From NCBI GenBank assembly GCA_024743015.1, contig JANSXJ010000008.1, forward strand, positions 1 through 22,872: DNA of 22,872 nucleotides, given 5' to 3'. This document shows positions 1-8,217 of the stretch, piece after piece. How positions within the stretch are numbered: position 1 is the stretch's first letter; every line of letters starts with the position of its first letter. The position numbers and the translations under genes were made by a program. This stretch comes from Hyphomonas sp. GTDB taxonomy: Bacteria; Pseudomonadota; Alphaproteobacteria; Caulobacterales; Hyphomonadaceae. The notes beneath the pieces are model-generated. The model searched no databases and was not told the DNA's origin. It saw only the letters and a list, made by a program, of their open reading frames with translations.

Positions 1-1157
1 ATCTCTCCTCGTTTCGCAGCGCGGCTGAGTTCGCGCGCGATGATGATCTGTTGAATTTGCGTTGTGCCTTCATAGAGCCTGAAAATACGCGCATCGCGGA
101 AGAACCGCTCGACGCCATAATCGGATACATATCCTGCCCCGCCAAAGACCTGCACTGCGCGGTCTGCGACCCGTCCGACCGCTTCTGATGCGAACATCTT
201 GCAGCACGAAGCGAGCATTGTCACCGGCTCACCCGCGTCGCGCTTTCGGGCTGCGTCGAGGATCATACAGCGGGCTGCATAGGCCTCGGCCTGGCTGTCA
301 GCAATCATCGCCTGGATCAGCTGATGTTGCATGATCGGCTTGCCAAACTGCTCACGTTCCATCGCATAGGTCACCATTTCGCTGATCAGACGGTCCATCA
401 TGCCCGTGCAAACGGAGGAAATATGCAAGCGACCTTTGTCGAGCACGCTCATCGCGACTTTGAAACCCTCGCCCTCACCCGCGATCATCATTTCGGAGGG
501 AACCCGCGCATTGTCGAAATTGACGTCACAAATGTGGGCGCCTTGCTGACCCATTTTCTTTTCAGGTTTGCCAACGCTGAGGCCCGGCGTATCGCGGGGC
601 ACGATGAAGGCTGAGACGCCTTTGCCACCTGGTTCGTCTGGATTGGTCCGCGCCATGACGGTGAACAGGTCCGCGACATTGGCATTGGTAATGTAGCGCT
701 TACCGCCATTGAGCACATAGGCGTCGCCATCCTTCGTCGCCTTGGTGCGCAGGCCTGCGGCATCGGATCCGGCTTCGGGTTCGGTGAGCGCAAAACTGGT
801 CACGATTTCGCCGCTGGCAATTCCGGGTAGGTATTTTTCCTTCTGCGCGTCCGTGCCGAACAAAACGAGGGCTTGCGAACCGATACCAATATTGGTCCCC
901 GCCGCCGACCGGAACGCAGGAGACGTCCACCCCAGCTCAAACCCGACCAGGCATTCAGTCTCCATATCAAGCCCAAGGCCGCCATACTCATCCGGCACGG
1001 CAAGACCGAACAGTCCGAGCTCTTTCATTTCTTGCACGAGGTCACCGGGCACGAGGTCATCTTCGGCAACCTGCGCTTCGGCGGGAACACAACGTTCGCG
1101 CACAAACCGCCGAACCTGGTCGATCAAGGCATCGCGAATCTCGGGATCAAAAGCCAT
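1..1157 (-). CDS. Acyl-CoA dehydrogenase, 3' end cut by window edge
   Basis: FAD-dependent acyl-CoA dehydrogenase, oxidising an acyl-CoA to the 2,3-enoyl-CoA and passing electrons to ETF in the cytoplasm. The frame is open without interruption from the ATG at 1157 to base 3 (385 codons) and has no stop inside the window; the family is usually 380-390 residues, so only a few codons are missing. Family marks: FALTEPEAGSDA in the middle domain, the EREQFGKPI segment, and a C-terminal RLYEGTTQIQ whose Glu, about residue 363, is the usual catalytic base. The start has AGGAGG nine bases upstream. It diverges from the thioesterase gene across 120 bases. No copy of the cluster operator lies in front of it, so it may not belong to the regulon. 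The specific acyl substrate cannot be read from the sequence. Confidence 0.93.
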   Translation of the reverse strand, partial: MAFDPEIRDALIDQVRRFVRERCVPAEAQVAEDDLVPGDLVQEMKELGLFGLAVPDEYGGLGLDMETECLVGFELGWTSPAFRSAAGTNIGIGSQALVLFGTDAQKEKYLPGIASGEIVTSFALTEPEAGSDAAGLRTKATKDGDAYVLNGGKRYITNANVADLFTVMARTNPDEPGGKGVSAFIVPRDTPGLSVGKPEKKMGQQGAHICDVNFDNARVPSEMMIAGEGEGFKVAMSVLDKGRLHISSVCTGMMDRLISEMVTYAMEREQFGKPIMQHQLIQAMIADSQAEAYAARCMILDAARKRDAGEPVTMLASCCKMFASEAVGRVADRAVQVFGGAGYVSDYGVERFFRDARIFRLYEGTTQIQQIIIARELSRAAKRGE

Positions 1158-1229
1158 CGATACAATCCTCCTGAGCTGCACAATACGCACACCTGACCGC
1201 CAAGTCGAACCCTGACGCATCGTCACGCT

Positions 1230-1246
1230 GGCGAAACTTTTTCGCC
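1230..1246. promoter_or_regulatory. Short inverted repeat in divergent intergenic region
   Basis: GGCGAAA and TTTCGCC flank a three-base spacer, 31 bases before the thioesterase start and between the divergent acyl-CoA dehydrogenase and thioesterase genes. It could be an operator or a leader hairpin. It does not resemble the cluster palindrome, and no function can be assigned. Confidence 0.3.
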
Positions 1247-1277
1247 GCGCTATCAGTACCGGCAAGGAGTGACCGAG

Positions 1278-1718
1278 ATGCAAGCAATAACCATCACTGA
1301 AGGCGAGTTTACCGGTTGGTCGACCTGGCCGAACGAGCCATTCGAACATGACACGGCTGGGCCCTTCTATCTACGCGAAGACGAGAATGGAAACATGGTC
1401 GCCGCGTTCCGGGCAGAGCGCAAACACATGAATGCGGGCGGTGTCGTTCATGGCGGTGCGCTGATGACGTTTGCAGATTTCGCCCTGTTCGCGCTGGCGC
1501 ATACCGGTGAGGATGATGGTTATGGCGTGACCGTCGCTTTCACCTCGGAATTCCTATCCGGCGCGTTGGAAGGCGAGCTGATCGAAGCACGCGGCGAGGT
1601 CATGGGCGGCGGCAAATCAATCACGTTCGTGCGAGGCGTCATTACCGGCGATGGCCGCCCGGTTCTGAACTTTTCCGGCACCATTAAAAAGCGCCACAAG
1701 AAAGCAACCACCACGTGA
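1278..1718 (+). CDS. PaaI-type hotdog-fold thioesterase
   Basis: A 146-residue single-domain hotdog protein, predicted to hydrolyse an acyl-CoA thioester in the cytoplasm. The family signature is at about residues 50-70: [20 protein letters not shown], with the HGG turn at 58-60 and an acidic Asp at 67, the usual arrangement in PaaI/YbgC-like thioesterases. The ATG at 1278 is preferred because AAGGAG lies eight bases upstream; an in-frame GTG at 1269 overlaps that ribosome site. Its stop overlaps the purT start in GTGA, so the two are translationally coupled. Substrate is unknown; it may be a housekeeping enzyme rather than part of the neighbouring pathway. Confidence 0.85.
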   Translation: MQAITITEGEFTGWSTWPNEPFEHDTAGPFYLREDENGNMVAAFRAERKHMNAGGVVHGGALMTFADFALFALAHTGEDDGYGVTVAFTSEFLSGALEGELIEARGEVMGGGKSITFVRGVITGDGRPVLNFSGTIKKRHKKATTT

Positions 1719-2899
1719 CCCGGATCGGTACACCCCTCTCGTCCACTGCAACCAAGGTGTTGTTTCTCGGCGCGGGCGAACTCGGCAAGGAAGTCGTGAT
1801 CGAACTGCAACGGTTTGGCGTCGAAGTGATTGCTTGCGATCGCTACGCAAACGCACCGGGCATGCAGGTCGCTCACCGTTCCAGAGTTTTTGACATGACA
1901 GACGCGGCTGCCTTGCGCGCCGTGATTGAAGAAGAGAAACCAGACCTGATCGTCCCGGAAATCGAAGCGATTGCGACAGATGAACTGGCCGCGATCGAAG
2001 CGGAAGGTCTGGCCACGGTCATTCCCACGGCGCGGGCCACGCAGCTCACCATGGACCGGGAAGGTATCCGCCGACTCGCCGCCGAAACGCTCGGGCTCAA
2101 AACCAGTCCCTATGCGTTCGCGAGCGATGCCGAAACGCTGGCGCGAGAAGCCGATCGCATTGGCTATCCGGTTTTCGTGAAACCAGTGATGTCGTCTTCC
2201 GGAAAAGGACAATCCAAAGTCGACACCGCTGCAGACATCGCGGCGGCGTGGGATCACGCGCTGACCGCTGGCCGCGGCAAACAGGTCCGCGTGATCGTCG
2301 AAGGTGCAGTGGACTTCGACTATGAGATAACGCTGCTCACGGTGAGGCACGCGGGCGGTACCGACTTCTGCGCCCCGGTGGGTCACCGCCAGGAAAGCGG
2401 GGACTATGTCGAGAGCTGGCAACCGCAACCGATGTCAGCTGCCGCTCTTACCGCCGCGCAAGACATGGCCCGAAAGGTCACCGACGATATTGGCGGTTTG
2501 GGCGTATTTGGGGTCGAGCTGTTCATAAAAGGCGATACCGTCTGGTTCTCCGAGGTGAGCCCTCGTCCGCACGATACTGGCCTCGTCACGCTTGCTACGC
2601 AGGACCAAAGCGAATTCGTCTTGCATGCCCGTGCCATACTTGGCCTTCCGGTCGATACGAGCTTGAACCGACCTGGCGCCAGCGCTGTGATCTATGGCGG
2701 CGTAGAGGCGATCGGCGTGGCGTTCGAGAATGTCGCGGACGCCCTGGACGAATCCGGCACTCAGCTGCGCCTGTTCGGCAAACCCGTCTCATACGAGAAG
2801 CGCCGCATGGGCGTCGCAATCGCACACGCAGAAACGATCGAAGGCGCACTGGAAAAGGCGCGGCGCACCGCAAATACTGTGACGGTGAAGACGGTTTAG
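1715..2899 (+). CDS. purT: Formate-dependent phosphoribosylglycinamide formyltransferase (PurT)
   Basis: ATP-grasp enzyme of purine synthesis: it makes formylglycinamide ribonucleotide from GAR, formate and ATP. The 394 residues match the usual PurT length of about 390. Visible marks are the N-terminal GAGELGKE loop (19-26), [12 protein letters not shown] (80-91), the ATP-grasp segment [13 protein letters not shown] (155-167) and the late [16 protein letters not shown] block typical of PurT rather than PurK. The start is GTG, sharing GTGA with the thioesterase stop. It has no cluster operator and looks like a housekeeping gene beside the catabolic cluster. Downstream is a palindromic repeat that may also end transcription. 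Confidence 0.95.
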   Translation: MTRIGTPLSSTATKVLFLGAGELGKEVVIELQRFGVEVIACDRYANAPGMQVAHRSRVFDMTDAAALRAVIEEEKPDLIVPEIEAIATDELAAIEAEGLATVIPTARATQLTMDREGIRRLAAETLGLKTSPYAFASDAETLAREADRIGYPVFVKPVMSSSGKGQSKVDTAADIAAAWDHALTAGRGKQVRVIVEGAVDFDYEITLLTVRHAGGTDFCAPVGHRQESGDYVESWQPQPMSAAALTAAQDMARKVTDDIGGLGVFGVELFIKGDTVWFSEVSPRPHDTGLVTLATQDQSEFVLHARAILGLPVDTSLNRPGASAVIYGGVEAIGVAFENVADALDESGTQLRLFGKPVSYEKRRMGVAIAHAETIEGALEKARRTANTVTVKTV

Positions 2900-2914
2900 C
2901 AGCCTACACCGCAT

Positions 2915-2990
2915 TGCCAACCAAAGTTGGCATCCATGGCGGCGGGCTGAACAATCCGTCGACCGCCATGGGTCCTGACTTTCGTCAGGA
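2915..2990. repeat. REP/BIME-like extragenic palindromic element
   Basis: Three inverted repeats follow one another between the convergent ends of purT and the saccharopine-dehydrogenase-like gene: TGCCAAC/GTTGGCA with loop CAAA (2915-2932), CCATGGCGG/CCGCCATGG enclosing 20 bases (2934-2971), and TCCTGAC/GTCAGGA with loop TTTC (2973-2990). The segment reading AAGTTGGCATCCATGG resembles the dispersed intergenic repeats common in alphaproteobacterial genomes. The hairpins may act as a bidirectional terminator or protect mRNA 3' ends. Repeat status needs the rest of the genome. Confidence 0.6.
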
Positions 2991-3021
2991 ACACGGAGAT
3001 TCACATTCGCGGAGACTCTGT

Positions 3022-4200
3022 CTAATTCTCAATCTCGAACGTCAGGCCCGCTTTTTCGGTCAGGCGTTTGAGCAGATGACCGCCCATTGCTGGCGCTGGC
3101 GTCCAGATGCCGCCGGGCGTGCCGGTATTGTCTTTTACAAGGCAGATTGCGCTCTCAGCGATCATCTTCGACGTGGATCCATAGCCCGGATCCTTGTCGC
3201 CTGTGACGCCGCCAATAATGACCTGGCCGTCGGCTGAGGTTCCAAAGAACATCACGTCGTAAAACCCGTTTTCGCGCTCTTCCTTGGTCGGACCTTCACC
3301 TGGCTTGGGGCCATCATCACCGCCCATCATATCCATGCTCGCAACCGCTTCAGCCGTAGCTTTACCTTGCTCTCCCGGGCCGGTGAGCATCATTTCGTCA
3401 TAGACAAAGTCCTCGCCATAGGCGTGGTGCATCAACGCATTCGAGCGATGGACATTTTTGGTGTTGATCGAGGCCATGATGAAGGGCGCAGACCAGCTGC
3501 CAATATCCTCATCCTCAATCGGCGCCATGCCATGAGGCTGATCCGGGCCCTGAAAGCCCATGGTCAGGCTGAACGGGTTCTGCAAAACGCCAATCAGGGA
3601 GGGGTCCTGCTTTACCGAGGCGAGCGTCGCTTTCAAACTGGCGGCGGTTCCGCCTGAGAACGTGCCCTGCATCTTGCGAACACGGCCCTTGATGCGCGGC
3701 ACGGGCGCACCAAAACGTTCCTTCGCGGCCTCCTGTGTGAACCAAACCCCAAGATCGAACGGGATCGAGTCGAAGCCGCACGAGAATACGATCCGCGCGC
3801 CACTGGCTTGCGCGGCGCTCTCATATTTCTCGATCATCTGATGCATCCAGCCCGGCTCACCGCACAGGTCGACATAGTCAGTTCCAGCCGCTGCGCAGGC
3901 GGAGACCAGCGCTTCGCCATAGAGTTGGTACGGCCCGACCGTCGTGCAGATACAACCGGCGCGCTCGGCCATGGCTTTCAGGCTGGCCGGATCATTTGCG
4001 TCGGCGACAACAAAAGGCGTTTCAGATGGCGCCCCGATCTCGTCGCGCACGGCGGCGAGCTTCTCCTCACTTCGGCCCGCCATGGCCCATTTGACCTCAC
4101 CTCCAACACCATATGTCTTGGCGAGATATTCAGCGACCAGCCGGCCCGTATAGCCGGTTGATCCATAGACAATAACGTCAAATTCACGGTCGGTTGCCAT
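3022..4200 (-). CDS. Saccharopine dehydrogenase-like NADP-binding reductase
   Basis: A 392-residue protein of the saccharopine dehydrogenase-like family, which includes trans-acting enoyl reductases of lipid synthesis. The N-terminal Rossmann loop reads YGSTGYTGRLVAEYL, with GSTGYTG at 13-19, followed by AGRSEEKL, where the Arg suggests NADP(H) use, and by VGPYQLYGE and DYVDLCGE, both typical of the family. The C-terminal half (GIWTPAPAMGG) also matches. No signal peptide, so cytoplasmic. The ATG has AGGGGA about seven bases upstream. It is the last gene of the DUF1330-lipoprotein-reductase series, 76 bases after the lipoprotein stop. The likely role is reduction of a C=C or C=O bond in a pathway intermediate; the true lysine enzyme is not implied. 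Confidence 0.85.
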   Translation of the reverse strand: MATDREFDVIVYGSTGYTGRLVAEYLAKTYGVGGEVKWAMAGRSEEKLAAVRDEIGAPSETPFVVADANDPASLKAMAERAGCICTTVGPYQLYGEALVSACAAAGTDYVDLCGEPGWMHQMIEKYESAAQASGARIVFSCGFDSIPFDLGVWFTQEAAKERFGAPVPRIKGRVRKMQGTFSGGTAASLKATLASVKQDPSLIGVLQNPFSLTMGFQGPDQPHGMAPIEDEDIGSWSAPFIMASINTKNVHRSNALMHHAYGEDFVYDEMMLTGPGEQGKATAEAVASMDMMGGDDGPKPGEGPTKEERENGFYDVMFFGTSADGQVIIGGVTGDKDPGYGSTSKMIAESAICLVKDNTGTPGGIWTPAPAMGGHLLKRLTEKAGLTFEIEN

Positions 4201-4276
4201 GATAATCCCCTAGTTCTGTACACCCTTAGGTGGAGCAGGAACTGGCGATTGGCAAATCTTACTTCGCGTCAGAGTG

Positions 4277-5116
4277 CTAAAAACTCGGCTCGGAAGGTAC
4301 GGCGTCAATGATGAATGTCTCATCGGCATAGACGGTGCCGATCGTGAAATCGGTCCAGATGGCTTCATTCGACATGACCCCATCATAGAAGAGACGCACC
4401 CGCCCCGCCTGCTGCCAGTCGACGCCGGGCTTGGAGAAATAGTCCGAATAGCGCCGCTCATGCCATCCGCGTGGCGTGCCGAATCCGACATAGAGAATCT
4501 GCAGTGAGCCCTGTTCAAACCCGAACAGCGTTTTGCCGCCTTCCGGATCGGTTAGCTGCACCATGTATGCAGGCTTGCCATCAATCGTTCGATCGGACCG
4601 GCGCGTCTGCGTCCAGCCTTCATCCAGCGCATTTCGGATTGCGCCGAAGCCGAAATTATTGCTCCACATCGCGTTCGCGGACTGATCTTCCATACGGCCT
4701 GACTGGTTGTACGTTGCAACTCCATCGAAGCTCAGAAGCAGCGCCAGATCCCCTTCGCTCCAGCCTTCAATGCGCACTTTGCCATTTGCCGCGTGCGCAT
4801 CATTCTTTTCATCCGCAAAGACCCGCCACATCGCGTACTGATCCCAGATCGCTCTGCTGCCATCTTGCCCATAGATTATGTTTTGACCGGACAAGAAGAG
4901 CGATCCCGGATTTACGAATGTCTCTCCGCCCGCGGCTTGATGCGCCAATGCAATGATATCGCGCCCATCGAGCTCCGGCTTGAACTGCCACGCCTGGGTG
5001 AGTTCGACCGCTGGATCGGTCTCCACAATCGTTTCCTGATCCAGGGGTTGATCCGCCACCATCTGGCAACCTGCCAGAATCAGACCCATCGCCAGCGAAG
5101 TCGCTATACGTATCAT
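4277..5116 (-). CDS. Predicted lipoprotein of unknown function
   Basis: A 279-residue exported protein I cannot place in a named family. The N-terminus MIRIATSLAMGLILAGC is a lipoprotein signal with lipobox LAGC and lipidated Cys17. Gln follows the Cys, not Asp, so Lol sorting to the outer membrane is expected. The mature part is rich in aromatic residues and beta-strand patterns (WQFKPELDGRDIIALAHQAAGG, TLFGFEQGSLQILYVG), reminiscent of the LolA/LolB-like half-barrel that binds hydrophobic ligands; this is a weak structural guess. It starts one base after the DUF1330 stop (TAGGATG) with GGAGG upstream, so it is cotranscribed with DUF1330 from the promoter region that holds the operator at 5446. 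Confidence 0.7.
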   Translation of the reverse strand: MIRIATSLAMGLILAGCQMVADQPLDQETIVETDPAVELTQAWQFKPELDGRDIIALAHQAAGGETFVNPGSLFLSGQNIIYGQDGSRAIWDQYAMWRVFADEKNDAHAANGKVRIEGWSEGDLALLLSFDGVATYNQSGRMEDQSANAMWSNNFGFGAIRNALDEGWTQTRRSDRTIDGKPAYMVQLTDPEGGKTLFGFEQGSLQILYVGFGTPRGWHERRYSDYFSKPGVDWQQAGRVRLFYDGVMSNEAIWTDFTIGTVYADETFIIDAVPSEPSF

Positions 5117-5117
5117 C

Positions 5118-5411
5118 CTATTCCTCCACGATCATGACATGCGCTTCGGAGACGGGTTGCCGTGCCGCTTTCAGCTTGGCGTAGGCATCGCTGTTCCAGA
5201 AGGCCTTGATGGCGTCTTTGCTTGGCCACTTTGAAATGACGGCGCTGGTTCCATCGAACAACCCGCCCTCGAGTGATTCTACGCCGGGACCGCGCAGCAC
5301 ATATTCGCCGCCATATTCGCCGATGAGTTTCGCAGTCGGAATGCCGTATTCATTGATAAAACGCTCTCGATCATGGATCCTTGCGAAGACAATCATGTAA
5401 GCGCTCATCAT
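5118..5411 (-). CDS. DUF1330 family small protein (ferredoxin-like fold)
   Basis: A 97-residue protein beginning MMSAYMIVFARIHDRERF and containing EYGGEYVLRGPG and KAFWNSDAYAKLKAAR, the usual DUF1330 dimeric alpha/beta-barrel pattern. Family function is not settled; members often sit beside catabolic enzymes. An in-frame start at 5447 would add twelve residues, but that extension overlaps the operator and lacks a ribosome site. The tandem ATG ATG at 5411/5408 follows GGGAGAA and is chosen. First gene of a three-gene minus-strand operon, divergent from the VOC operon, with the operator between them. Confidence 0.82.
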   Translation of the reverse strand: MMSAYMIVFARIHDRERFINEYGIPTAKLIGEYGGEYVLRGPGVESLEGGLFDGTSAVISKWPSKDAIKAFWNSDAYAKLKAARQPVSEAHVMIVEE

Positions 5412-5445
5412 CTTTTCTCCCAGAAGTGCTAGCCGCAGCCAAAAC

Positions 5446-5461
5446 AAATGATATATCTTTT
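5446..5461. promoter_or_regulatory. Cluster operator, copy 1 (DUF1330 / VOC divergent promoter)
   Basis: AAATGATATATCTTTT, one mismatch from the perfect palindrome AAATGATATATCATTT. It lies midway in the 92-base region between the DUF1330 start (5411) and the VOC start (5504), placed to control both operons. The identical 16-mer occurs before the TonB receptor. Confidence 0.8.
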
Positions 5462-5503
5462 CTTATGCCGCCCTTTTTAGGGCTTTGCAAAGGGTTTGGA
5501 GCC

Positions 5504-6385
5504 ATGAAACTTCTGCGCGCCGCCACGGTGACGGTCTCGGACCTAAATCGCAGTATCGATATCTACTCGCGCTGTTTCGATTACTCTGTTGTTGAGCGCG
5601 GCGAGATCAGCAATACGCTGGCTGAGAGTTGGCAGACGCCGAGCTCTGCAGGCTGCGCATTCGCGGTCATGCAGCCAGGCTCTGGCGCTGATATCTTTTT
5701 GCGGTTCATCGAACAGCCACCGGTCGAAGGTTTTAAAGCCCTGCGCTCCTATGGCTGGAACGCGATCGAGATTTGCGTTCAGGATGTGATGGCGGTGAAT
5801 GCCCGTATGCTAGAGAGCCCATTTGAGATTATCGGACCGCCGAACAAGATCCCGGGCCTCGACGCGATCCATCCGATGCAGGTCAAGGGCCCAGATGAGG
5901 AGATCGTCTATCTGACACAAATCAATGACGACCTTCCGGAATACAATCTACCCCGCGCAGGCAGCCTGATCGACAAGCTTTTCATTCTAGTCATGGGGAA
6001 CTCGGACATGGATCGCGCCGCGACATGGATGCAGGAAAAATGCGGCCTCGATTTTGGGCGCGAAATGGAGATCCCTTACACGATGATCGCCAAGGCCTAT
6101 GGAACGCCATTGGATGAGCTGCACAGGATCTGCACACTGATTCACGGCAAAGATGTCTTTCTGGAACTGGACCAATATCCGGACGCCGCCGTTCAGAGGC
6201 CGCGGCATAAGGGCATGCTGGTGCCTGGGTGCGCCATCGGGACACTCTTCCATCCGGAGTTTGACACCCTGCCCGGTCCCTGGCTGACACCACCCAGCGT
6301 TCGCGAAGGTGCCATATACATGGGAAAGCGTGTTGGCGTCTTAAAGGATCCCGACGGCACGCTCATCGAAATGGTTGAAGGATAA
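5504..6385 (+). CDS. Two-domain VOC (glyoxalase/bleomycin-resistance fold) protein
   Basis: A 293-residue vicinal-oxygen-chelate protein with two fused modules: about 1-130, from MKLLRAATVTVSDLNRSIDIYSR, and about 155-293, from KLFILVMGNSDMDRAATWM to VLKDPDGTLIEMVEG. VOC enzymes include extradiol dioxygenases, isomerases and lyases. The first-strand His that normally binds metal is absent in both modules (ATVTV and FILVM), while the last-strand Glu in LIEMVEG is kept, so this may be metal-free or use other ligands. The open frame extends back to 5381, but that region carries the operator and the oppositely oriented DUF1330 start; ATG 5504 has AAGGG and GGAG just upstream. Three bases separate its stop from the next gene, so it heads a three-gene operon. 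The substrate is unknown. Confidence 0.82.
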   Translation: MKLLRAATVTVSDLNRSIDIYSRCFDYSVVERGEISNTLAESWQTPSSAGCAFAVMQPGSGADIFLRFIEQPPVEGFKALRSYGWNAIEICVQDVMAVNARMLESPFEIIGPPNKIPGLDAIHPMQVKGPDEEIVYLTQINDDLPEYNLPRAGSLIDKLFILVMGNSDMDRAATWMQEKCGLDFGREMEIPYTMIAKAYGTPLDELHRICTLIHGKDVFLELDQYPDAAVQRPRHKGMLVPGCAIGTLFHPEFDTLPGPWLTPPSVREGAIYMGKRVGVLKDPDGTLIEMVEG

Positions 6386-6388
6386 GGC

Positions 6389-7402
6389 ATGAAACTTGGA
6401 ACGCTGAGACACGCGATCGACCATAAACCGGTCGCAGAGGATTTCACCATTATCGAAGCCGAGCGGCCAGCCTGCTCCGAAGATGGCCTGGTGGTACGCG
6501 TCGTTCACCTGTCGCTTGATCCCTATGTTGGCTCCCGCCTGCGCGGACGGCATATGGGAGAACCGGCGCCAACCCCGATGGAAGGTGCCATTCCGGGGGC
6601 GGTGATCGGCCAGGTCGTCGAAAGCCGCGCGTCGAAATTTGCCGAAGGGGATTGGGTGCATGTGATGGAGGGCGGTTGGCAGGAATTCATCGCAATACCT
6701 TCAGCTCACGCGCGCAAGATTGATCCGAAAGTTGCTCCCCTTGCCGCCCATGCGGGCGTTCTTGGCATGCCGGGACTCACAGCCTGGTCAGGCATCAGTC
6801 AGCTCGCCAAGGTGGGCAATGGCGACACCGTTCTCGTCGATGCCGCGGCTGGCCCAGTCGGTGGAACGGTCGGCCAAATCGCCCGCATAAAAGGCGCAGA
6901 CCGCGTGGTCGGCATCGCCGGCGGGCCAGAAAAATGTTCTTTGGTTACGGAGACTTACGGCTTTGATGCCTGTATCGACTATAAAGCGGAGGGTTGGCGT
7001 GATCGCCTCGCCGACGCCCTGCCCGACGGACTGTCCGTCTTCTTCGAGAACGTCTCGGCAGATATGGCCATGCTCGCTCTGACCCATGCCCGCACCTATG
7101 CGCGGGGTGTCCTCTGTGGCCTGGTCGATGCTTACCATACAGAGACGCAGAGCCAGCATCCTTTGAACGCTGGCCTGATCATCGGCAAGCGCGCGCAGCT
7201 GTTCGGGCTCGTCGTCTACGACTTCTATCCGCGCTGGGACGAGTATGTGGCAGAAGCCGCGCCGTGGATCGCCAGTGGTCAATTGAAATTCTCCGAGGAC
7301 CGCGCAGATGGCCTGGAAAATGCGCCTGCCTTGTTCGAGCGACTGATGAATGGCCAGAACAAGGGCAAAGCTGTCGTGACGGTCTCTGCGGAGCAAGTGT
7401 GA
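6389..7402 (+). CDS. Zinc-independent MDR family NADP-dependent oxidoreductase
   Basis: A 337-residue medium-chain dehydrogenase/reductase of the curcumin reductase / prostaglandin reductase / leukotriene 12-dehydrogenase type. These use NADPH to reduce the C=C bond of an alpha,beta-unsaturated ketone or aldehyde. Evidence: LSLDPYVGSRLRG (41-53), GMPGLTAWSGI (126-136), nucleotide loop DAAAGPVGGTVGQIA (151-165), then VVGIAGGPEKC and VFFENVSADM. The zinc-ligand pattern of alcohol dehydrogenases is absent. The start has AAGGA upstream and follows the VOC stop by three bases. The next ORF overlaps its stop in TGATG. It would act in the cytoplasm on an enone intermediate. Confidence 0.88.
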   Translation: MKLGTLRHAIDHKPVAEDFTIIEAERPACSEDGLVVRVVHLSLDPYVGSRLRGRHMGEPAPTPMEGAIPGAVIGQVVESRASKFAEGDWVHVMEGGWQEFIAIPSAHARKIDPKVAPLAAHAGVLGMPGLTAWSGISQLAKVGNGDTVLVDAAAGPVGGTVGQIARIKGADRVVGIAGGPEKCSLVTETYGFDACIDYKAEGWRDRLADALPDGLSVFFENVSADMAMLALTHARTYARGVLCGLVDAYHTETQSQHPLNAGLIIGKRAQLFGLVVYDFYPRWDEYVAEAAPWIASGQLKFSEDRADGLENAPALFERLMNGQNKGKAVVTVSAEQV

Positions 7403-8217
7403 TGGTTCGTAAGGGGTATGTCGACGGCACGCATGGCCAGATCCACTACCGGATAGCGAAATCCCGGGCAGAGTCGGAAAAACCACCACTCGTCTGTCTT
7501 CACCAAAGCCCGAAATGCGGGCTCGAGTTCGATACATTTATGCGCGAGGCCAGCCGCGACCGCACTGTGATCGCACCGGACTATCCTGGCTACGGCATGT
7601 CGGACCCCGCCCCTTCTGAGGACGACACAACCATCCCGATGTATGCCGAGGAGATGTGGCACCTGGCGGACGGTCTTGGCCTGGGCGTGGTCGATCTGTT
7701 CGGCAATCACACCGGCGCGAAAGTCGCTGCTCAGATGGCCCTTACGCAGGCTGATCGTGTGCATGCCATCGCGATGATCTCTGCCGCCATCCTCACCGAT
7801 CAAGAGCGCGAAATGTTCAAGGACATGTTCACGCCGATACCTCTCGACGCAGAACACACGCGCTTCAAAGTGAGTTGGGAACGGATCCGCGAGCGTCAGG
7901 GCCCGGGGCAGACACTCGAGATGATGGACCGCTCCATGTATATGAACATGATGGGTGGAGAAGCCTATGAGTGGGGCCACGTGGCGGCATTTGCCTGGGG
8001 CAAGCCGTTTGACGAAGCGCTGACGAAACTGCCGCACCGCATCACCCTCCTGAACCCGGTCGATGACCTGACCGAGTGTACTCGGCGAGCCATCCCGCTT
8101 TTACGAAACGGCGAGGTGATCGAATGCCCGCATTGGGGTTATGGCTTCATGGATGCGTTTCCGAAAGACACCGCGGATCTGGTGCTCAGCAAGCTGGATG
8201 CGTCCGTGTCTGCCTAA
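7402..8217 (+). CDS. Alpha/beta-hydrolase-fold protein with His in the nucleophile elbow
   Basis: A 271-residue alpha/beta-hydrolase-fold protein. The oxyanion-region motif is LHQSP (33-37) and the strand after it gives APDYPGYGMSDP. The nucleophile elbow, normally G-x-S-x-G, reads LFGNHTGAKVA: His103 replaces Ser. The other triad positions look present, with Asp221 or Asp222 in NPVDDLT and His244 in CPHWGYGFMDAFP. It may therefore not be a normal serine esterase; lyase, cofactor-free oxygenase or non-covalent hydrolysis are possibilities. I recall similar G-x-H-T-G elbows in proteobacterial homologues, so this is probably a subfamily trait. Start ATG 7402 overlaps the MDR stop (TGATG) with GGAG upstream. 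Its stop overlaps that of the MFS gene in CTAA. Confidence 0.85.
   Translation: MVRKGYVDGTHGQIHYRIAKSRAESEKPPLVCLHQSPKCGLEFDTFMREASRDRTVIAPDYPGYGMSDPAPSEDDTTIPMYAEEMWHLADGLGLGVVDLFGNHTGAKVAAQMALTQADRVHAIAMISAAILTDQEREMFKDMFTPIPLDAEHTRFKVSWERIRERQGPGQTLEMMDRSMYMNMMGGEAYEWGHVAAFAWGKPFDEALTKLPHRITLLNPVDDLTECTRRAIPLLRNGEVIECPHWGYGFMDAFPKDTADLVLSKLDASVSA

Noticed and set aside
1..1157. Possible broken gene, because no complete frame with both start and stop is found on the minus strand here
   Set aside because: Sampled segments from the start, middle and end of the minus strand all read acyl-CoA dehydrogenase in the same frame from the ATG at 1157; it only lacks a stop because the window ends.
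1520..2428. A 302-codon minus-strand frame
   Set aside because: It lies antisense to purT and the thioesterase, both with clear family motifs, and its product is Arg/Phe/His-rich without recognisable motifs.
5470..5494. Small hairpin GCCCT/AGGGC and the palindrome CTTTGCAAAG in the VOC leader as a riboswitch or terminator
   Set aside because: Stems are only five bases, no conserved aptamer is recognisable, and the position just before a start codon argues against termination.
5412..5503. Longer starts for the DUF1330 protein (5447) and VOC protein (5381)
   Set aside because: Both extensions overlap the operator and each other, lack ribosome sites and do not match family N-termini.
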